NCBI GenBank assembly: GCA_947503135.1
Contig: CANNCQ010000011.1
Span: forward strand, 1 to 64,000
Length of the DNA: 64,000 nt
Direction of reading: 5' to 3'
DNA from: an uncultured Aquimarina sp.
GTDB taxonomy: Bacteria > Bacteroidota > Bacteroidia > Flavobacteriales > Flavobacteriaceae
Positions 44,159 through 52,440 of the stretch are shown here, one piece after another. A program made the position numbers and the translations under genes. How positions within the stretch are numbered: the stretch's first letter is position 1; each line of letters starts with the position of its first letter. Under the pieces are notes generated by a model. The model ran no database searches. It worked only from the letters and a program-made list of their open reading frames with translations, and was not told the origin of the DNA.

Positions 44159-44419
44159 CTATGCCTCGAAAGGAATAATAGAAACATAAGACTTATCGTC
44201 TTTTTTCTTAGTAAATTTAACTAAACCATCAACTTTAGCATGTAAAGTATGGTCTTTTCCAGCGTACACATTTTCACCTGGTTTGTGTGCTGTACCTCTT
44301 TGTCTAACGATAATATTTCCAGCAATTGCTGCTTGTCCACCAAAAATTTTAACACCTAAGCGTTTCGATTCTGATTCTCTACCGTTTTTCGAACTACCTA
44401 CCCCTTTTTTATGAGCCAT
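44159..44419 (-). CDS. rpmA: 50S ribosomal protein L27
   Basis: 86 residues beginning [20 protein letters not shown], with [15 protein letters not shown] and the [10 protein letters not shown] block. It binds near the peptidyl-transferase centre. It is 56 bases after rplU, the standard pair. Confidence 0.97.
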   Translation of the reverse strand: MAHKKGVGSSKNGRESESKRLGVKIFGGQAAIAGNIIVRQRGTAHKPGENVYAGKDHTLHAKVDGLVKFTKKKDDKSYVSIIPFEA

Positions 44420-44475
44420 TTTACTTCGATTTATCCCGATTTACGGGTGGTTAAACTTTTTAGATCTTAAAGGAA

Positions 44476-45120
44476 TTATTTCCCTCCGTCTAATTTATCT
44501 TGTAATACTTTTAATTCGTCCCAATTACCGTCTGCAGCAAGTTGTGATTGCTGAGGCCAAGTTCCTGGTTCTAAATGTGCTAGTCTTGAGCTAGCAGCAA
44601 CTAAAATTTCTTTAATGTTTGCTGGTTCAGCTTTTGCTAGTTTAGCAAAAGTGTCAATTCCAGCATTTGTTAAAGCTTCTGCTGCTTTTGGTCCTATACC
44701 TTCAATCTTTTTTAAATCATCTCCTTTTTTAGAAGTTGTTTTTTTGGATTCAGGTTTAGGGGCAGCAACTTCCTTTTTAGCAGCAGCTTTTTTGGCTGGT
44801 TTTGCTCCTGAGCTTGTAATGCTTTCGATTACAATTTCAGTAAGGTATTGTCTGTGACCATTTTTTACTCGGTAACCTTTTCTTCTTTTCTTCTTGAAAA
44901 CGATTACTTTGTCACCCTTAAGGTGTCTTGAGATCTTAGCTCCTACTTGAGCTCCCTCTATAGCTGGGGCGCCAACAGTTACATCTTCTCCGTTTGCAGT
45001 AAGTAACACATTATCAAATGTAATGCTGTCACCTTCTTCGCCTGCTAAACGATGAACAAATACTTTTTGGTCTTTTGCAACTTTAAATTGCTGCCCTGCT
45101 ATCTCTACAATTGCGTACAT
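44476..45120 (-). CDS. rplU: 50S ribosomal protein L21 with C-terminal helix-hairpin-helix extension
   Basis: 214 residues, about twice the usual length. Residues 1-103 are L21 (MYAIVEIAGQQFKVAKDQKV, KKKRRKGYRVKNGHRQ). A Lys/Ala-rich linker (about 105-130) leads to a helix-hairpin-helix domain (DDLKKIEGIGPKAAEALTNAG, then WPQQSQLAADGNWDEL). The extension is known from flavobacterial L21 proteins, and its role on the ribosome is unknown to me. Confidence 0.95.
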   Translation of the reverse strand: MYAIVEIAGQQFKVAKDQKVFVHRLAGEEGDSITFDNVLLTANGEDVTVGAPAIEGAQVGAKISRHLKGDKVIVFKKKRRKGYRVKNGHRQYLTEIVIESITSSGAKPAKKAAAKKEVAAPKPESKKTTSKKGDDLKKIEGIGPKAAEALTNAGIDTFAKLAKAEPANIKEILVAASSRLAHLEPGTWPQQSQLAADGNWDELKVLQDKLDGGK

Positions 45121-45317
45121 AGCGTTAATATTAAAAAATTAATTTTTCTTTAATGGTCAGCAAAAGTACAAATAATTTATTATAAGACAAGGGGTTTGGG
45201 ATTAATATTATAAATAGAATTTATCTAAGCATTTTCAATTTTTAAACATAGTATTAACCGATAGGGCAATATTATTGCAATAGTATAATTAGGAAGAATG
45301 TAAGTTAAAAGATTGTT

Positions 45318-45887
45318 TTAATTCCAAGTAATAGATTCCATTAAAATTCGCATATCTCGCCTTAAGTAATCGGCAGCCGGTAAAATAGAGTCGTAATTGG
45401 GTTTTGTTTTAAAATATAAGGAGCCTAGTAAAAAATTACGGGTACTGTCAGTAATGTAGAACTGAGATGGTGAAGCCGCATTACCTATTACTTTATACGA
45501 CATTCCGTAAATGCTTTTTTTGTTATTAATGTATTCACTAGGTAGTATATCATCTGCTTTTACTACATGCTCTTGAGTTAGATTTTGCGCATCGGTAAGG
45601 AGTTTGCGTAAGTCGTTATTAATTTTTCGATAGGTTAAAAATATAGTTGCGTTTAATTTTGAATAGTTGATTTCACAAGCACAATCATCTTTTTGAGTTT
45701 TGCATTTTAAAATGCCTTCAGAGTTTTTGTCAAAAGAAAATCCGCAATCGGTTTTAAATGAAGTGTATTGTTGGTTAGGATACTCTAATCTAAGTACGGC
45801 TTTTGGCTTGGGTAAAGTGTCGTTTTTACAAGCAAATTGTAGTGTTAAAAAAAATAAAGCGAAAAGCTTTCCAAGAAAATATTTCAT
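45318..45887 (-). CDS. gldD: Gliding motility lipoprotein GldD
   Basis: 189 residues. The lipoprotein signal ends at Cys20 (LTLQFAC). PKPKAVLRLEYPNQQY and CGFSFDKN near the start and LLGSLYFKTKPNYDSI with DYLRRDMRILMES at the end match GldD, which is required for gliding and type IX secretion. It lies in the same minus-strand run as ssb and mutY, the usual flavobacterial neighbours. Confidence 0.93.
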   Translation of the reverse strand: MKYFLGKLFALFFLTLQFACKNDTLPKPKAVLRLEYPNQQYTSFKTDCGFSFDKNSEGILKCKTQKDDCACEINYSKLNATIFLTYRKINNDLRKLLTDAQNLTQEHVVKADDILPSEYINNKKSIYGMSYKVIGNAASPSQFYITDSTRNFLLGSLYFKTKPNYDSILPAADYLRRDMRILMESITWN

Positions 45888-45910
45888 TTTATAGGTTAGT
45901 TACTTATAAA

Positions 45911-46360
45911 TTAAAAAGGTAGATCATCTTCTTCGGCAGATTCGATTTTGCTCGATAAAGGTTTTGTTACAGCTTCTTGTTTCGGAGTTGTATTTGTTGT
46001 TTGGCTGGTATTAGAGGCTTCATTTTTAGGACTTAAAAAAGTAAAATCAATACACTGTATTTCTGTAGCATACCTTTCAATGCCTTTGTCATCTTGCCAT
46101 TTTCTAGTTTTTATTCTACCTTCTATATATACTTTATCTCCTTTTTTTAGATATTTTTCGCAAATTTCAGCTCCTTTGTTCCTTACTACAATAGTATGCC
46201 ATTCAGTATTTGAAACTCGCTCACCTGTCGATTTATTAACATAATCTTCATTGGTGGCCAATGGAAACCTTCCTATGGAATTCCCTCCTTCGAAGTAAGT
46301 CATTTTAACCTCGTCGCCTGTATGTCCAATAAGCATTACTTTGTTTAATGTGCCAGCCAT
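45911..46360 (-). CDS. ssb: Single-stranded DNA-binding protein
   Basis: 149 residues. The OB fold (MAGTLNKVMLIGHTGDEVKM, then EWHTIVVRNKGAEICEKYLKKGDKVYIEGRI) is followed by a flexible Thr/Lys/Glu-rich tail ending in the partner-binding tip DDLPF. It lies 23 bases before gldD. Confidence 0.95.
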   Translation of the reverse strand: MAGTLNKVMLIGHTGDEVKMTYFEGGNSIGRFPLATNEDYVNKSTGERVSNTEWHTIVVRNKGAEICEKYLKKGDKVYIEGRIKTRKWQDDKGIERYATEIQCIDFTFLSPKNEASNTSQTTNTTPKQEAVTKPLSSKIESAEEDDLPF

Positions 46361-46535
46361 AGTAATAGTTTTATGTACTAATGTACTAAAAAGAAGTGTT
46401 ACATTGCTTTAAAAAACTTGTCTGTTCGTGATTTTCATGGGAGGGCTATATGCTTTAGATACTAATTCGCCTGCTTAAAAAGCTTAGTATTAATTAAAAA
46501 TGATTAAGGTAAAGTGCAAATGAAAGCTTGTTGTA

Positions 46536-47594
46536 TTATAAAGGGTGTTTGTCTACAAATTTTGAAATTAAAACAGGTATTGGGTAATTGTTAAAATCAT
46601 TAATGCTAACTTTTTGAAAACTCTCAAGGTTAAGCTCTATGTTGCCAACATATTCGTAAAATTGTGCATAAATATGTTGATGAGATAATTTATGAGGTTT
46701 TTCAAATTCATGAATTAGTTTAAATTTTTTTGGTTTAAGAGTTGTTTTTAGTAGTATTTCAAAGTTTTTTATTGAGGTTTTAAGAGTTGTTTTTGTGTTG
46801 CTAGTGACTAAAGGGAATTCATATAAATGTTGCCAAATATCTTTCTCAATTCTTTTATGGATCACAATTTCTTGATCCTTGTTTTTTAGGATTAAATATG
46901 TGAAATATTTTTTTGTAATTTTTATTTTCTTCAGTTTTACAGGTAAACTATCTATCGTATTGTTTTGAAAAGAATAGCAGTTTTCTTGAAAAGGACAGAA
47001 TAAGCAGTTTGGTTTTTTTGGGGTGCAACAAAGTGCTCCAAACTCCATAATAGCTTGGTTGTGTTCTGCGGGATTGTCTTTATTTAATAAAGAATCGGCC
47101 AAGAGTTTGTATTCTTTTTCCCCTTCGGTAGAATTTATAGGCGTAAATATTCCAAATATTCTGGACAATACTCTGTATACATTGCCGTCCACAACAGCAA
47201 CAGTTTCGTTGTTGCTAAAAGAAGCTATGGCACTTGCGGTGTATATACCTACCCCTTTTAATTTAATCAATTCACTATAGGTATTTGGGAATACACCTTT
47301 ATAATCGCTCATTACCATTTTGGCAGATTTGTGAAGGTTTCTTGCTCTTGAGTAGTAACCGAGTCCTTGCCATAATTTTAGCACTTCCTCTTCTTCTGCT
47401 TTGGCTAAATCACTTATTAGTGGGTATTTTTTTAAAAATTTTAAATAATAAGGTAAGCCCTGAGCAACTCTTGTTTGTTGAAGAATTATTTCACTAAGCC
47501 AAATTTTGTAAGGGTTTTTAGTGGCTCTCCATGGTAAATCACGCAAATTCTGCTGGTACCAGTTAATAAGAATGTTAGAAAAATTTGAAATCAA
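46536..47594 (-). CDS. mutY: A/G-specific adenine glycosylase
   Basis: 352 residues. LPWRATKNPYKIWLSEIILQQTRVAQGLPYY contains the catalytic Glu region. LKGVGIYTASAIASF is the helix-hairpin-helix and VVDGNVYRVLSR carries the catalytic Asp. The 4Fe-4S cluster ligands lie in CCTPKKPNCLFCPFQENC. A C-terminal NUDIX-like domain recognises 8-oxoguanine. It removes adenine mispaired with 8-oxoguanine. Confidence 0.95.
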   Translation of the reverse strand: MISNFSNILINWYQQNLRDLPWRATKNPYKIWLSEIILQQTRVAQGLPYYLKFLKKYPLISDLAKAEEEEVLKLWQGLGYYSRARNLHKSAKMVMSDYKGVFPNTYSELIKLKGVGIYTASAIASFSNNETVAVVDGNVYRVLSRIFGIFTPINSTEGEKEYKLLADSLLNKDNPAEHNQAIMEFGALCCTPKKPNCLFCPFQENCYSFQNNTIDSLPVKLKKIKITKKYFTYLILKNKDQEIVIHKRIEKDIWQHLYEFPLVTSNTKTTLKTSIKNFEILLKTTLKPKKFKLIHEFEKPHKLSHQHIYAQFYEYVGNIELNLESFQKVSINDFNNYPIPVLISKFVDKHPL

Positions 47595-47646
47595 ACTAGT
47601 TTTTAAGTAAAAATAGTCTTTTGTAATGCAATTTTATTCTTACTGC

Positions 47647-47678
47647 TTGAATTATTGATATTTAAATTTATATATTTG
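47647..47678 (+). promoter_or_regulatory. Promoter of the HU gene
   Basis: TTG at 47,647-47,649 and TATATTTG at 47,671-47,678 are spaced by 21 bases, a complete Bacteroidota promoter 31 bases before the HU start. Confidence 0.65.
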
Positions 47679-47709
47679 CATACTATTAACCCCCTAAAAT
47701 AGAAACAAG

Positions 47710-48006
47710 ATGACAAAAGCTGACATCGTATCAAAAATTGCAGAAAAAACAGGACTAGAAAAAACTGACGTTCAGGCAACTGTTGAAATTTTCATGGAAG
47801 AAGTTAAAAATTCTTTAGAAGAAGGAGATAATGTGTACTTAAGAGGTTTTGGAAGTTTTATAATTAAAACAAGAGCTGAGAAAACAGGTAGAAATATTTC
47901 AAAAAATACTTCTATAAAAATACCAGCTCATAATATACCAGCTTTTAAGCCAGCTAAAGTATTTACTGAAAGCGTTAAAAGTAACGTAGTAGTAGCAGAA
48001 AAATAA
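47710..48006 (+). CDS. HU-family DNA-binding protein
   Basis: 98 residues: MTKADIVSKIAEKTGLEK, VYLRGFGSFIIKTRAEKTGRN and IPAHNIPAFKPAKVF form the HU/IHF fold with its DNA-grasping arm. It compacts and bends DNA. A tiny basic gene follows 21 bases later. Confidence 0.94.
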   Translation: MTKADIVSKIAEKTGLEKTDVQATVEIFMEEVKNSLEEGDNVYLRGFGSFIIKTRAEKTGRNISKNTSIKIPAHNIPAFKPAKVFTESVKSNVVVAEK

Positions 48007-48027
48007 ACATTAATAAACAATTATATT

Positions 48028-48117
48028 ATGCCAAGTGGTAAAAAAAGAAAAAGACATAAGGTAGCAACTCACAAGCGTAAAAAGCGTAGAAGAGCTAATC
48101 GCCACAAGAAAAAGTAG
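48028..48117 (+). CDS. 29-residue highly basic protein, possible small ribosomal protein
   Basis: An ATG at 48,028 begins MPSGKKRKRHKVATHKRKKR and the frame ends RANRHKKK with TAG at 48,115. About two thirds of the residues are Lys, Arg or His. The sequence looks strongly constrained, sits between HU and rng and is immediately followed by a terminator that overlaps its stop. From memory, an almost identical short protein is conserved across Bacteroidota and may be the small ribosomal protein reported in Flavobacterium johnsoniae ribosomes. That identification is tentative. Confidence 0.8.
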   Translation: MPSGKKRKRHKVATHKRKKRRRANRHKKK

Positions 48118-48140
48118 TCTTATGACTACTTTTTCTTTTT
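48109..48140 (+). terminator. Terminator after the HU/basic-protein operon
   Basis: AAAAAGTAGTC (48,109-48,119) pairs with GACTACTTTTT (48,124-48,134), followed by a T-rich run. It includes the stop codon of the basic-protein gene. Confidence 0.8.
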
Positions 48141-48171
48141 TTAGAAAATTAGTAACAGTTCATTGAAATAG

Positions 48172-48230
48172 CTGTACTATATATAGTACAGTAACGGAAA
48201 GTATATGTTAATACTGTTTTGTTAACAGTA
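48172..48230. repeat. Two palindromes upstream of rng
   Basis: A perfect 20-base palindrome (CTGTACTATATATAGTACAG, 48,172-48,191) is followed by TACTGTT/AACAGTA with a five-base loop (48,212-48,230). Both lie in the 184-base leader region of the RNase E/G gene and could be an operator or an RNA structure. Confidence 0.45.
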
Positions 48231-48301
48231 GAAGCATTAAATTTCTTGTGAAAAATTTGGAAATTTAACCAAGTTGATAAATCAACTTAAAATCTAATAA
48301 A

Positions 48302-49846
48302 ATGAATAAAGAATTAATTATTAGATCAGGTTCAGCTACAGATTTTGCCTTACTAAAAGATGGAAAACTTATTGAACTTCATAAAGAAGAAGATAGCAGC
48401 GAGTTTTCGGTAGGTGATATTTTTATTGCCAAAATTCGAAAACCTGTTGCAGGACTAAACGCAGCTTTTGTAAATGTAGGTTATGAAAAAGACGCCTTTT
48501 TACATTATCTAGATTTGGGTCCTCAAATCAACTCTTTAATTAAGTTCGTAAAACGTGTAAGCACAGGTAAATTAAAAGATTATTCGCTAGCGAATTTTCA
48601 AACTGAAAAGGATATTGAAAAATCAGGAAGTATTATTGATGTTTTCAAAGCCAACCAATCTATTTTAGTTCAAATAGTGAAAGAACCTATTTCAACTAAA
48701 GGACCTCGACTAAGCTCGGAAATTTCTATAGCAGGTCGTTATATAGTATTAGTGCCGTTTTCTAATCGAGTATCGGTTTCTCAAAAAATTACCAGTAGTG
48801 ATGAGAAAGATCGATTAAAACGATTAGTTAAAAGTATTAAGCCTAAAGGATTTGGTGTTATTATCCGAACAGTTGCAGAAGGTAAAAAAGTAGCAGAATT
48901 AGATAAAGATCTTCAAAATTTAATAGAGCGTTGGAATGATATGTGTAGTAAACTATACAAAGCACCACACCCTAGTAAAGTTTTAGGAGAAATGAATAGA
49001 GCATCTTCTATTTTAAGAGATGTTTTTAACGATACTTTTACAGGAATACACGTAGATAGCGAAGAAATGTATACTCAGGTATCCGACTATCTTACGGAAA
49101 TTGCACCAGATAAAGTATCGATTGCAAAACATTACAATAACGATAGCTTACCAATTTTCGAGAAATTTGGTATTGAACGCCAAATTAAAACAAGTTTTGG
49201 TCAATCGGTATCTATGAGTAAAGGAGCATACCTTATTATCGAACACACAGAGGCTTTACATGTAATAGATGTAAACAGTGGTAATCGATCAAACAAAGCA
49301 AAAAGCCAAGAAGGAACGGCCTTAGAAGTAAATATGATTAGTGCTAAAGAAATTGCGCGACAGCTACGTTTACGTGATATGGGAGGAATTATTGTAGTAG
49401 ATTTCATCGATATGGGGAAATCAGAAAACCGACAAGAACTCTTCAATTTTTTACGTGAAGAAATGGCAGATGATCGAGCGAAGCATAAAATTTTACCTCC
49501 AAGTAAGTTTGGTTTAGTACAAATAACGCGACAGCGTGTAAGACCCGAAACAAACATAAAAACTAGCGAAAAAAACCCAAGTGGGGGAAGTAGCGAAGTA
49601 GAAGCACCAATAGTTTTGGTAAATAAAATTGAGGTCGAACTAAAAAAGCATATTGCAAAAAGTAAAGGGAGAAAAGTGTCAATAACAGCACACCCTTTTA
49701 TTGTTGCATTCTTAACTAAAGGTTTTCCATCAATCCGTGCAAAGTGGTCTCTTGATCATAAGCGTTGGATTAAAATCTCTCCAAGAGATGCCTACACGTA
49801 TTTAGAATATCATTTTCATGGTGAAAATGGTAAAAAATTAAGATAA
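48302..49846 (+). CDS. rng: Ribonuclease E/G family endoribonuclease
   Basis: 514 residues, RNase G size. The N-terminal S1-like domain (VGDIFIAKIRKPVAGLNAAFVNVGYEKDAFLHYLDLG) precedes the catalytic core with LIIEHTEALHVIDVNSGNRS, MGGIIVVDFIDM (metal-binding Asp residues) and the late KFGLVQITRQRVRPE. It lacks the long scaffold tail of RNase E. It cleaves single-stranded RNA and matures rRNA. Confidence 0.94.
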   Translation: MNKELIIRSGSATDFALLKDGKLIELHKEEDSSEFSVGDIFIAKIRKPVAGLNAAFVNVGYEKDAFLHYLDLGPQINSLIKFVKRVSTGKLKDYSLANFQTEKDIEKSGSIIDVFKANQSILVQIVKEPISTKGPRLSSEISIAGRYIVLVPFSNRVSVSQKITSSDEKDRLKRLVKSIKPKGFGVIIRTVAEGKKVAELDKDLQNLIERWNDMCSKLYKAPHPSKVLGEMNRASSILRDVFNDTFTGIHVDSEEMYTQVSDYLTEIAPDKVSIAKHYNNDSLPIFEKFGIERQIKTSFGQSVSMSKGAYLIIEHTEALHVIDVNSGNRSNKAKSQEGTALEVNMISAKEIARQLRLRDMGGIIVVDFIDMGKSENRQELFNFLREEMADDRAKHKILPPSKFGLVQITRQRVRPETNIKTSEKNPSGGSSEVEAPIVLVNKIEVELKKHIAKSKGRKVSITAHPFIVAFLTKGFPSIRAKWSLDHKRWIKISPRDAYTYLEYHFHGENGKKLR

Positions 49847-49852
49847 AAATTT

Positions 49853-49886
49853 ACCCAGTTGTATTTATTACGGCTGGGTTTTTTTA
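49853..49886 (+). terminator. Terminator after rng
   Basis: ACCCAG (49,853-49,858) pairs with CTGGGT (49,874-49,879), followed by a T run. Confidence 0.75.
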
Positions 49887-50031
49887 TGCTTTTTATTGAA
49901 GTATTGTAAATTTATTTAATGATAGAGCATTTATTTTTGAGGTTTTGTAAAGTGATTATTAGGGTAATTTCAAATCACAAAACCAAAATCCAATAGAATT
50001 GGTGTTTTGAGAGTGCGTATCTTTTTTTGGG

Positions 50032-50668
50032 TTATGATATTCTCTGTAATTTTTTTCTCCTATAATAAAGGGATTGGATTTTTAAATATTGGACCATCAT
50101 AACAAAAGTATGAAACTCACCATTTTCACCACAAGGATCAACGTTTGCTGGTAAATCCGCTATAAAATTGGCATCTATTTCTCGACCTACAAAAGAAGCG
50201 TCTAGTAAATCTGATTTGATACAAATTACAATTGCCTTAAATCCGAGCTTTATAAATTCGGTAATCAGCTCCTTAGAATCTCTTTTCCAAATGGGGAAAC
50301 AGCATTTAATGCTAAAATGTGCCAGCTGTTTTTCTCGGTAGTTTCGTAAATCTTCCAAAAAAATATCCCCAAACCCGCTATGGGTATACCCTTGTCTTTT
50401 GAGTTTTATAACGATTTGTTCCATGAGGTTATTATATTCATCCATGGTAGGCTGTTCGGGAAGCTCAATAGTCGTTAATGGTAGTCCAAGTTCTTCGATT
50501 TGTCTTTCTAGTAGTTCCCTTCGAAGCCCGTGCATCGAAACTCTGTCATAGTGTTTGTTAATACTTGTTAGCAATCTATCAATTTGATAATTAGGATCTT
50601 TATTGAGGTGATATAAAGCTAAAACAGCATCCTTTCCGGTACTCCAATTAAAGTATGTTTTTTTTCAT
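50032..50668 (-). pseudogene. Dph6-like ATP pyrophosphatase with a frameshift in an A8 tract
   Basis: The intact part encodes LLTSINKHYDRVSMHGLRRE, EDLRNYREKQL and DPCGENGEFHTFV, the end of an adenine-nucleotide alpha-hydrolase of the diphthine-ammonia-ligase (Dph6) type. Its ATP-binding loop WSTGKDAVLALYHLNKD is encoded just upstream in the same frame but has no start codon. The only ATG (50,668) is followed by eight A and reads out of frame. With seven A it would begin MKKTYFNWSTGKDA. The gene is therefore disrupted, or rescued by slippage, or the extra A is a sequencing error. It lies 13 bases after the tlpA stop. Confidence 0.82.
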
Positions 50669-50681
50669 CTATCCGTAGTTG

Positions 50682-51242
50682 TTACTCCTCAATCAAAGTA
50701 TTTAATTTGCTCAGAAAAGCTTTGCTATTCCAGTTGGCAACCCCTGTTTTGTGAATCACTAAATTTCCTTTTTTATCAATAATAAAAGTAGTTGGAATAC
50801 TAGAATGGTTTAACTCTATCGGAGCCGTTGATGTTTGGTTGTAAACGGGTAATGTCAATTTATTTTTTTCAAGAAAAGAATTAATTTTTTTTTGATTTTC
50901 ATTAGAAATAAAAGCAAAAGTAATTTTCCCTTGATAATCGTTGTAAAGTTTTTGTAGGTCAGGCATTTCGGCTATACACGGTGGGCACCATGTAGCCCAA
51001 TAGTTTATAAAAATTACTTTATCATTATTATCAGATATAGTTATGTTTTTAGTGTTTATTCCTTTTAAATGTAGGCTGTAGTTTGAAATTTTTTTTTGCT
51101 CATTTTCATCAATAGTGCTTACTGGAATAACTTTGGTTAATATTTTTTGCAAGTTTACTTGGAGTATAGAGCGAGTGCTAGGAATAATCATTAAAATTAA
51201 AAATATTCCAAAAAATACATTGGATGGCTTCAGCTTATTCAT
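50682..51242 (-). CDS. TlpA-like thioredoxin, membrane-anchored
   Basis: 186 residues. One N-terminal membrane helix (VFFGIFLILMIIPS) anchors a periplasmic thioredoxin fold with FINYWATWCPPCIAEMPDLQ (Cys86, Cys89), ITFAFISNENQKKI and the cis-Pro segment HSSIPTTFIIDKKG. It probably reduces disulfides in the envelope. It is followed by the Dph6-like gene. Confidence 0.88.
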   Translation of the reverse strand: MNKLKPSNVFFGIFLILMIIPSTRSILQVNLQKILTKVIPVSTIDENEQKKISNYSLHLKGINTKNITISDNNDKVIFINYWATWCPPCIAEMPDLQKLYNDYQGKITFAFISNENQKKINSFLEKNKLTLPVYNQTSTAPIELNHSSIPTTFIIDKKGNLVIHKTGVANWNSKAFLSKLNTLIEE

Positions 51243-51267
51243 TTTTAAATTTTTAGTATTAGTCCAT

Positions 51268-51302
51268 AAAAAATGCCACCATTACAAATTATAATAGTAG
51301 CA
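51268..51302 (-). terminator. Terminator after recA
   Basis: An 11-base stem (TGCCACCATTA with TAATAGTAGCA, two G-U pairs) is followed on the minus strand by a T run. Confidence 0.72.
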
Positions 51303-51325
51303 TTTTTTTTAAGGTTATAAATAAA

Positions 51326-52345
51326 TTAAGCTTCTTCCTTTGCTATTTTAATAGCGTTAAGAATCTTTTCTTCTAATTCTTCCATGAGTTCAGGATTGTC
51401 TAGTAAAAGTCTTTTTACAGCATCTCTACCTTGTCCTAACTTCGAATCCATATAGCTAAACCAAGAGCCGCTTTTTTTGATGATTTCATAGTCAACACCA
51501 ATATCAATTATTTCACCAACTTTTGAAATACCTTCTCCATACATGATATCAAATTCTGCCATACGGAAAGGTGGAGCTACTTTGTTTTTGACAACTTTAA
51601 CTCTAGTTTTGTTACCAGCTACCTCTCCATCAGTAGTTTTAATTTGCGTAGAGCGTCGAATATCTAAACGTACCGAGGCATAAAACTTTAAAGCATTACC
51701 TCCTGTTGTTGTTTCAGGATTACCGAACATTACCCCAATCTTTTCACGTAATTGGTTAATGAATATTACAGTACAATTGGTTTTATTAATTGTAGAAGTT
51801 AGTTTACGTAATGCTTGAGACATTAAACGGGCATGCAGCCCCATTTTAGAGTCTCCCATTTCCCCTTCTATTTCACTTTTAGGAGTTAATGCAGCAACGG
51901 AATCAATTACAACAATATCTATGGCTCCAGAGCGGATTAAATTATCGGCTATTTCAAGTGCTTGTTCGCCATTATCGGGTTGAGATATTATTAAATTTTC
52001 GATATCAACACCTAATTTTTCAGCATAAAAACGATCAAAAGCATGTTCAGCATCAATAAAAGCTGCAATACCTCCTGTTTTTTGAGCCTCTGCAATTGCA
52101 TGTAGTGTTAATGTTGTTTTACCAGATGATTCTGGGCCAAATATTTCTATAACTCTACCACGAGGTAAACCACCTACACCTAATGCTAGGTCTAGCCCTA
52201 AAGAACCGGTAGAAATCGTTTCTACTTCGACAATAGCGGCATCTCCCATCTTCATTACAGAGCCTTTTCCATAGGCTTTATCTAATTTTGCAAGGGTAAG
52301 TTCAAGAGCTTTAAGCTTTGCAATTTTTTCTTTATCGTCACTCAT
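51326..52345 (-). CDS. recA: Recombinase RecA
   Basis: 339 residues. Walker [43 protein letters not shown], loop 2 [28 protein letters not shown] and the C-terminal acidic region are all present. It promotes strand exchange and the SOS response. It has its own terminator. Its regulator recX is at 2.5 kb. Confidence 0.98.
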   Translation of the reverse strand: MSDDKEKIAKLKALELTLAKLDKAYGKGSVMKMGDAAIVEVETISTGSLGLDLALGVGGLPRGRVIEIFGPESSGKTTLTLHAIAEAQKTGGIAAFIDAEHAFDRFYAEKLGVDIENLIISQPDNGEQALEIADNLIRSGAIDIVVIDSVAALTPKSEIEGEMGDSKMGLHARLMSQALRKLTSTINKTNCTVIFINQLREKIGVMFGNPETTTGGNALKFYASVRLDIRRSTQIKTTDGEVAGNKTRVKVVKNKVAPPFRMAEFDIMYGEGISKVGEIIDIGVDYEIIKKSGSWFSYMDSKLGQGRDAVKRLLLDNPELMEELEEKILNAIKIAKEEA

Positions 52346-52440
52346 AGTAAAAAGATTTCTTATTTATTTATTAGGTACTAAAATACTACATCGTCGAAGG
52401 TAGTAAAGGTATTCTACTTAGTTTTTTTCAACAAAATGAA

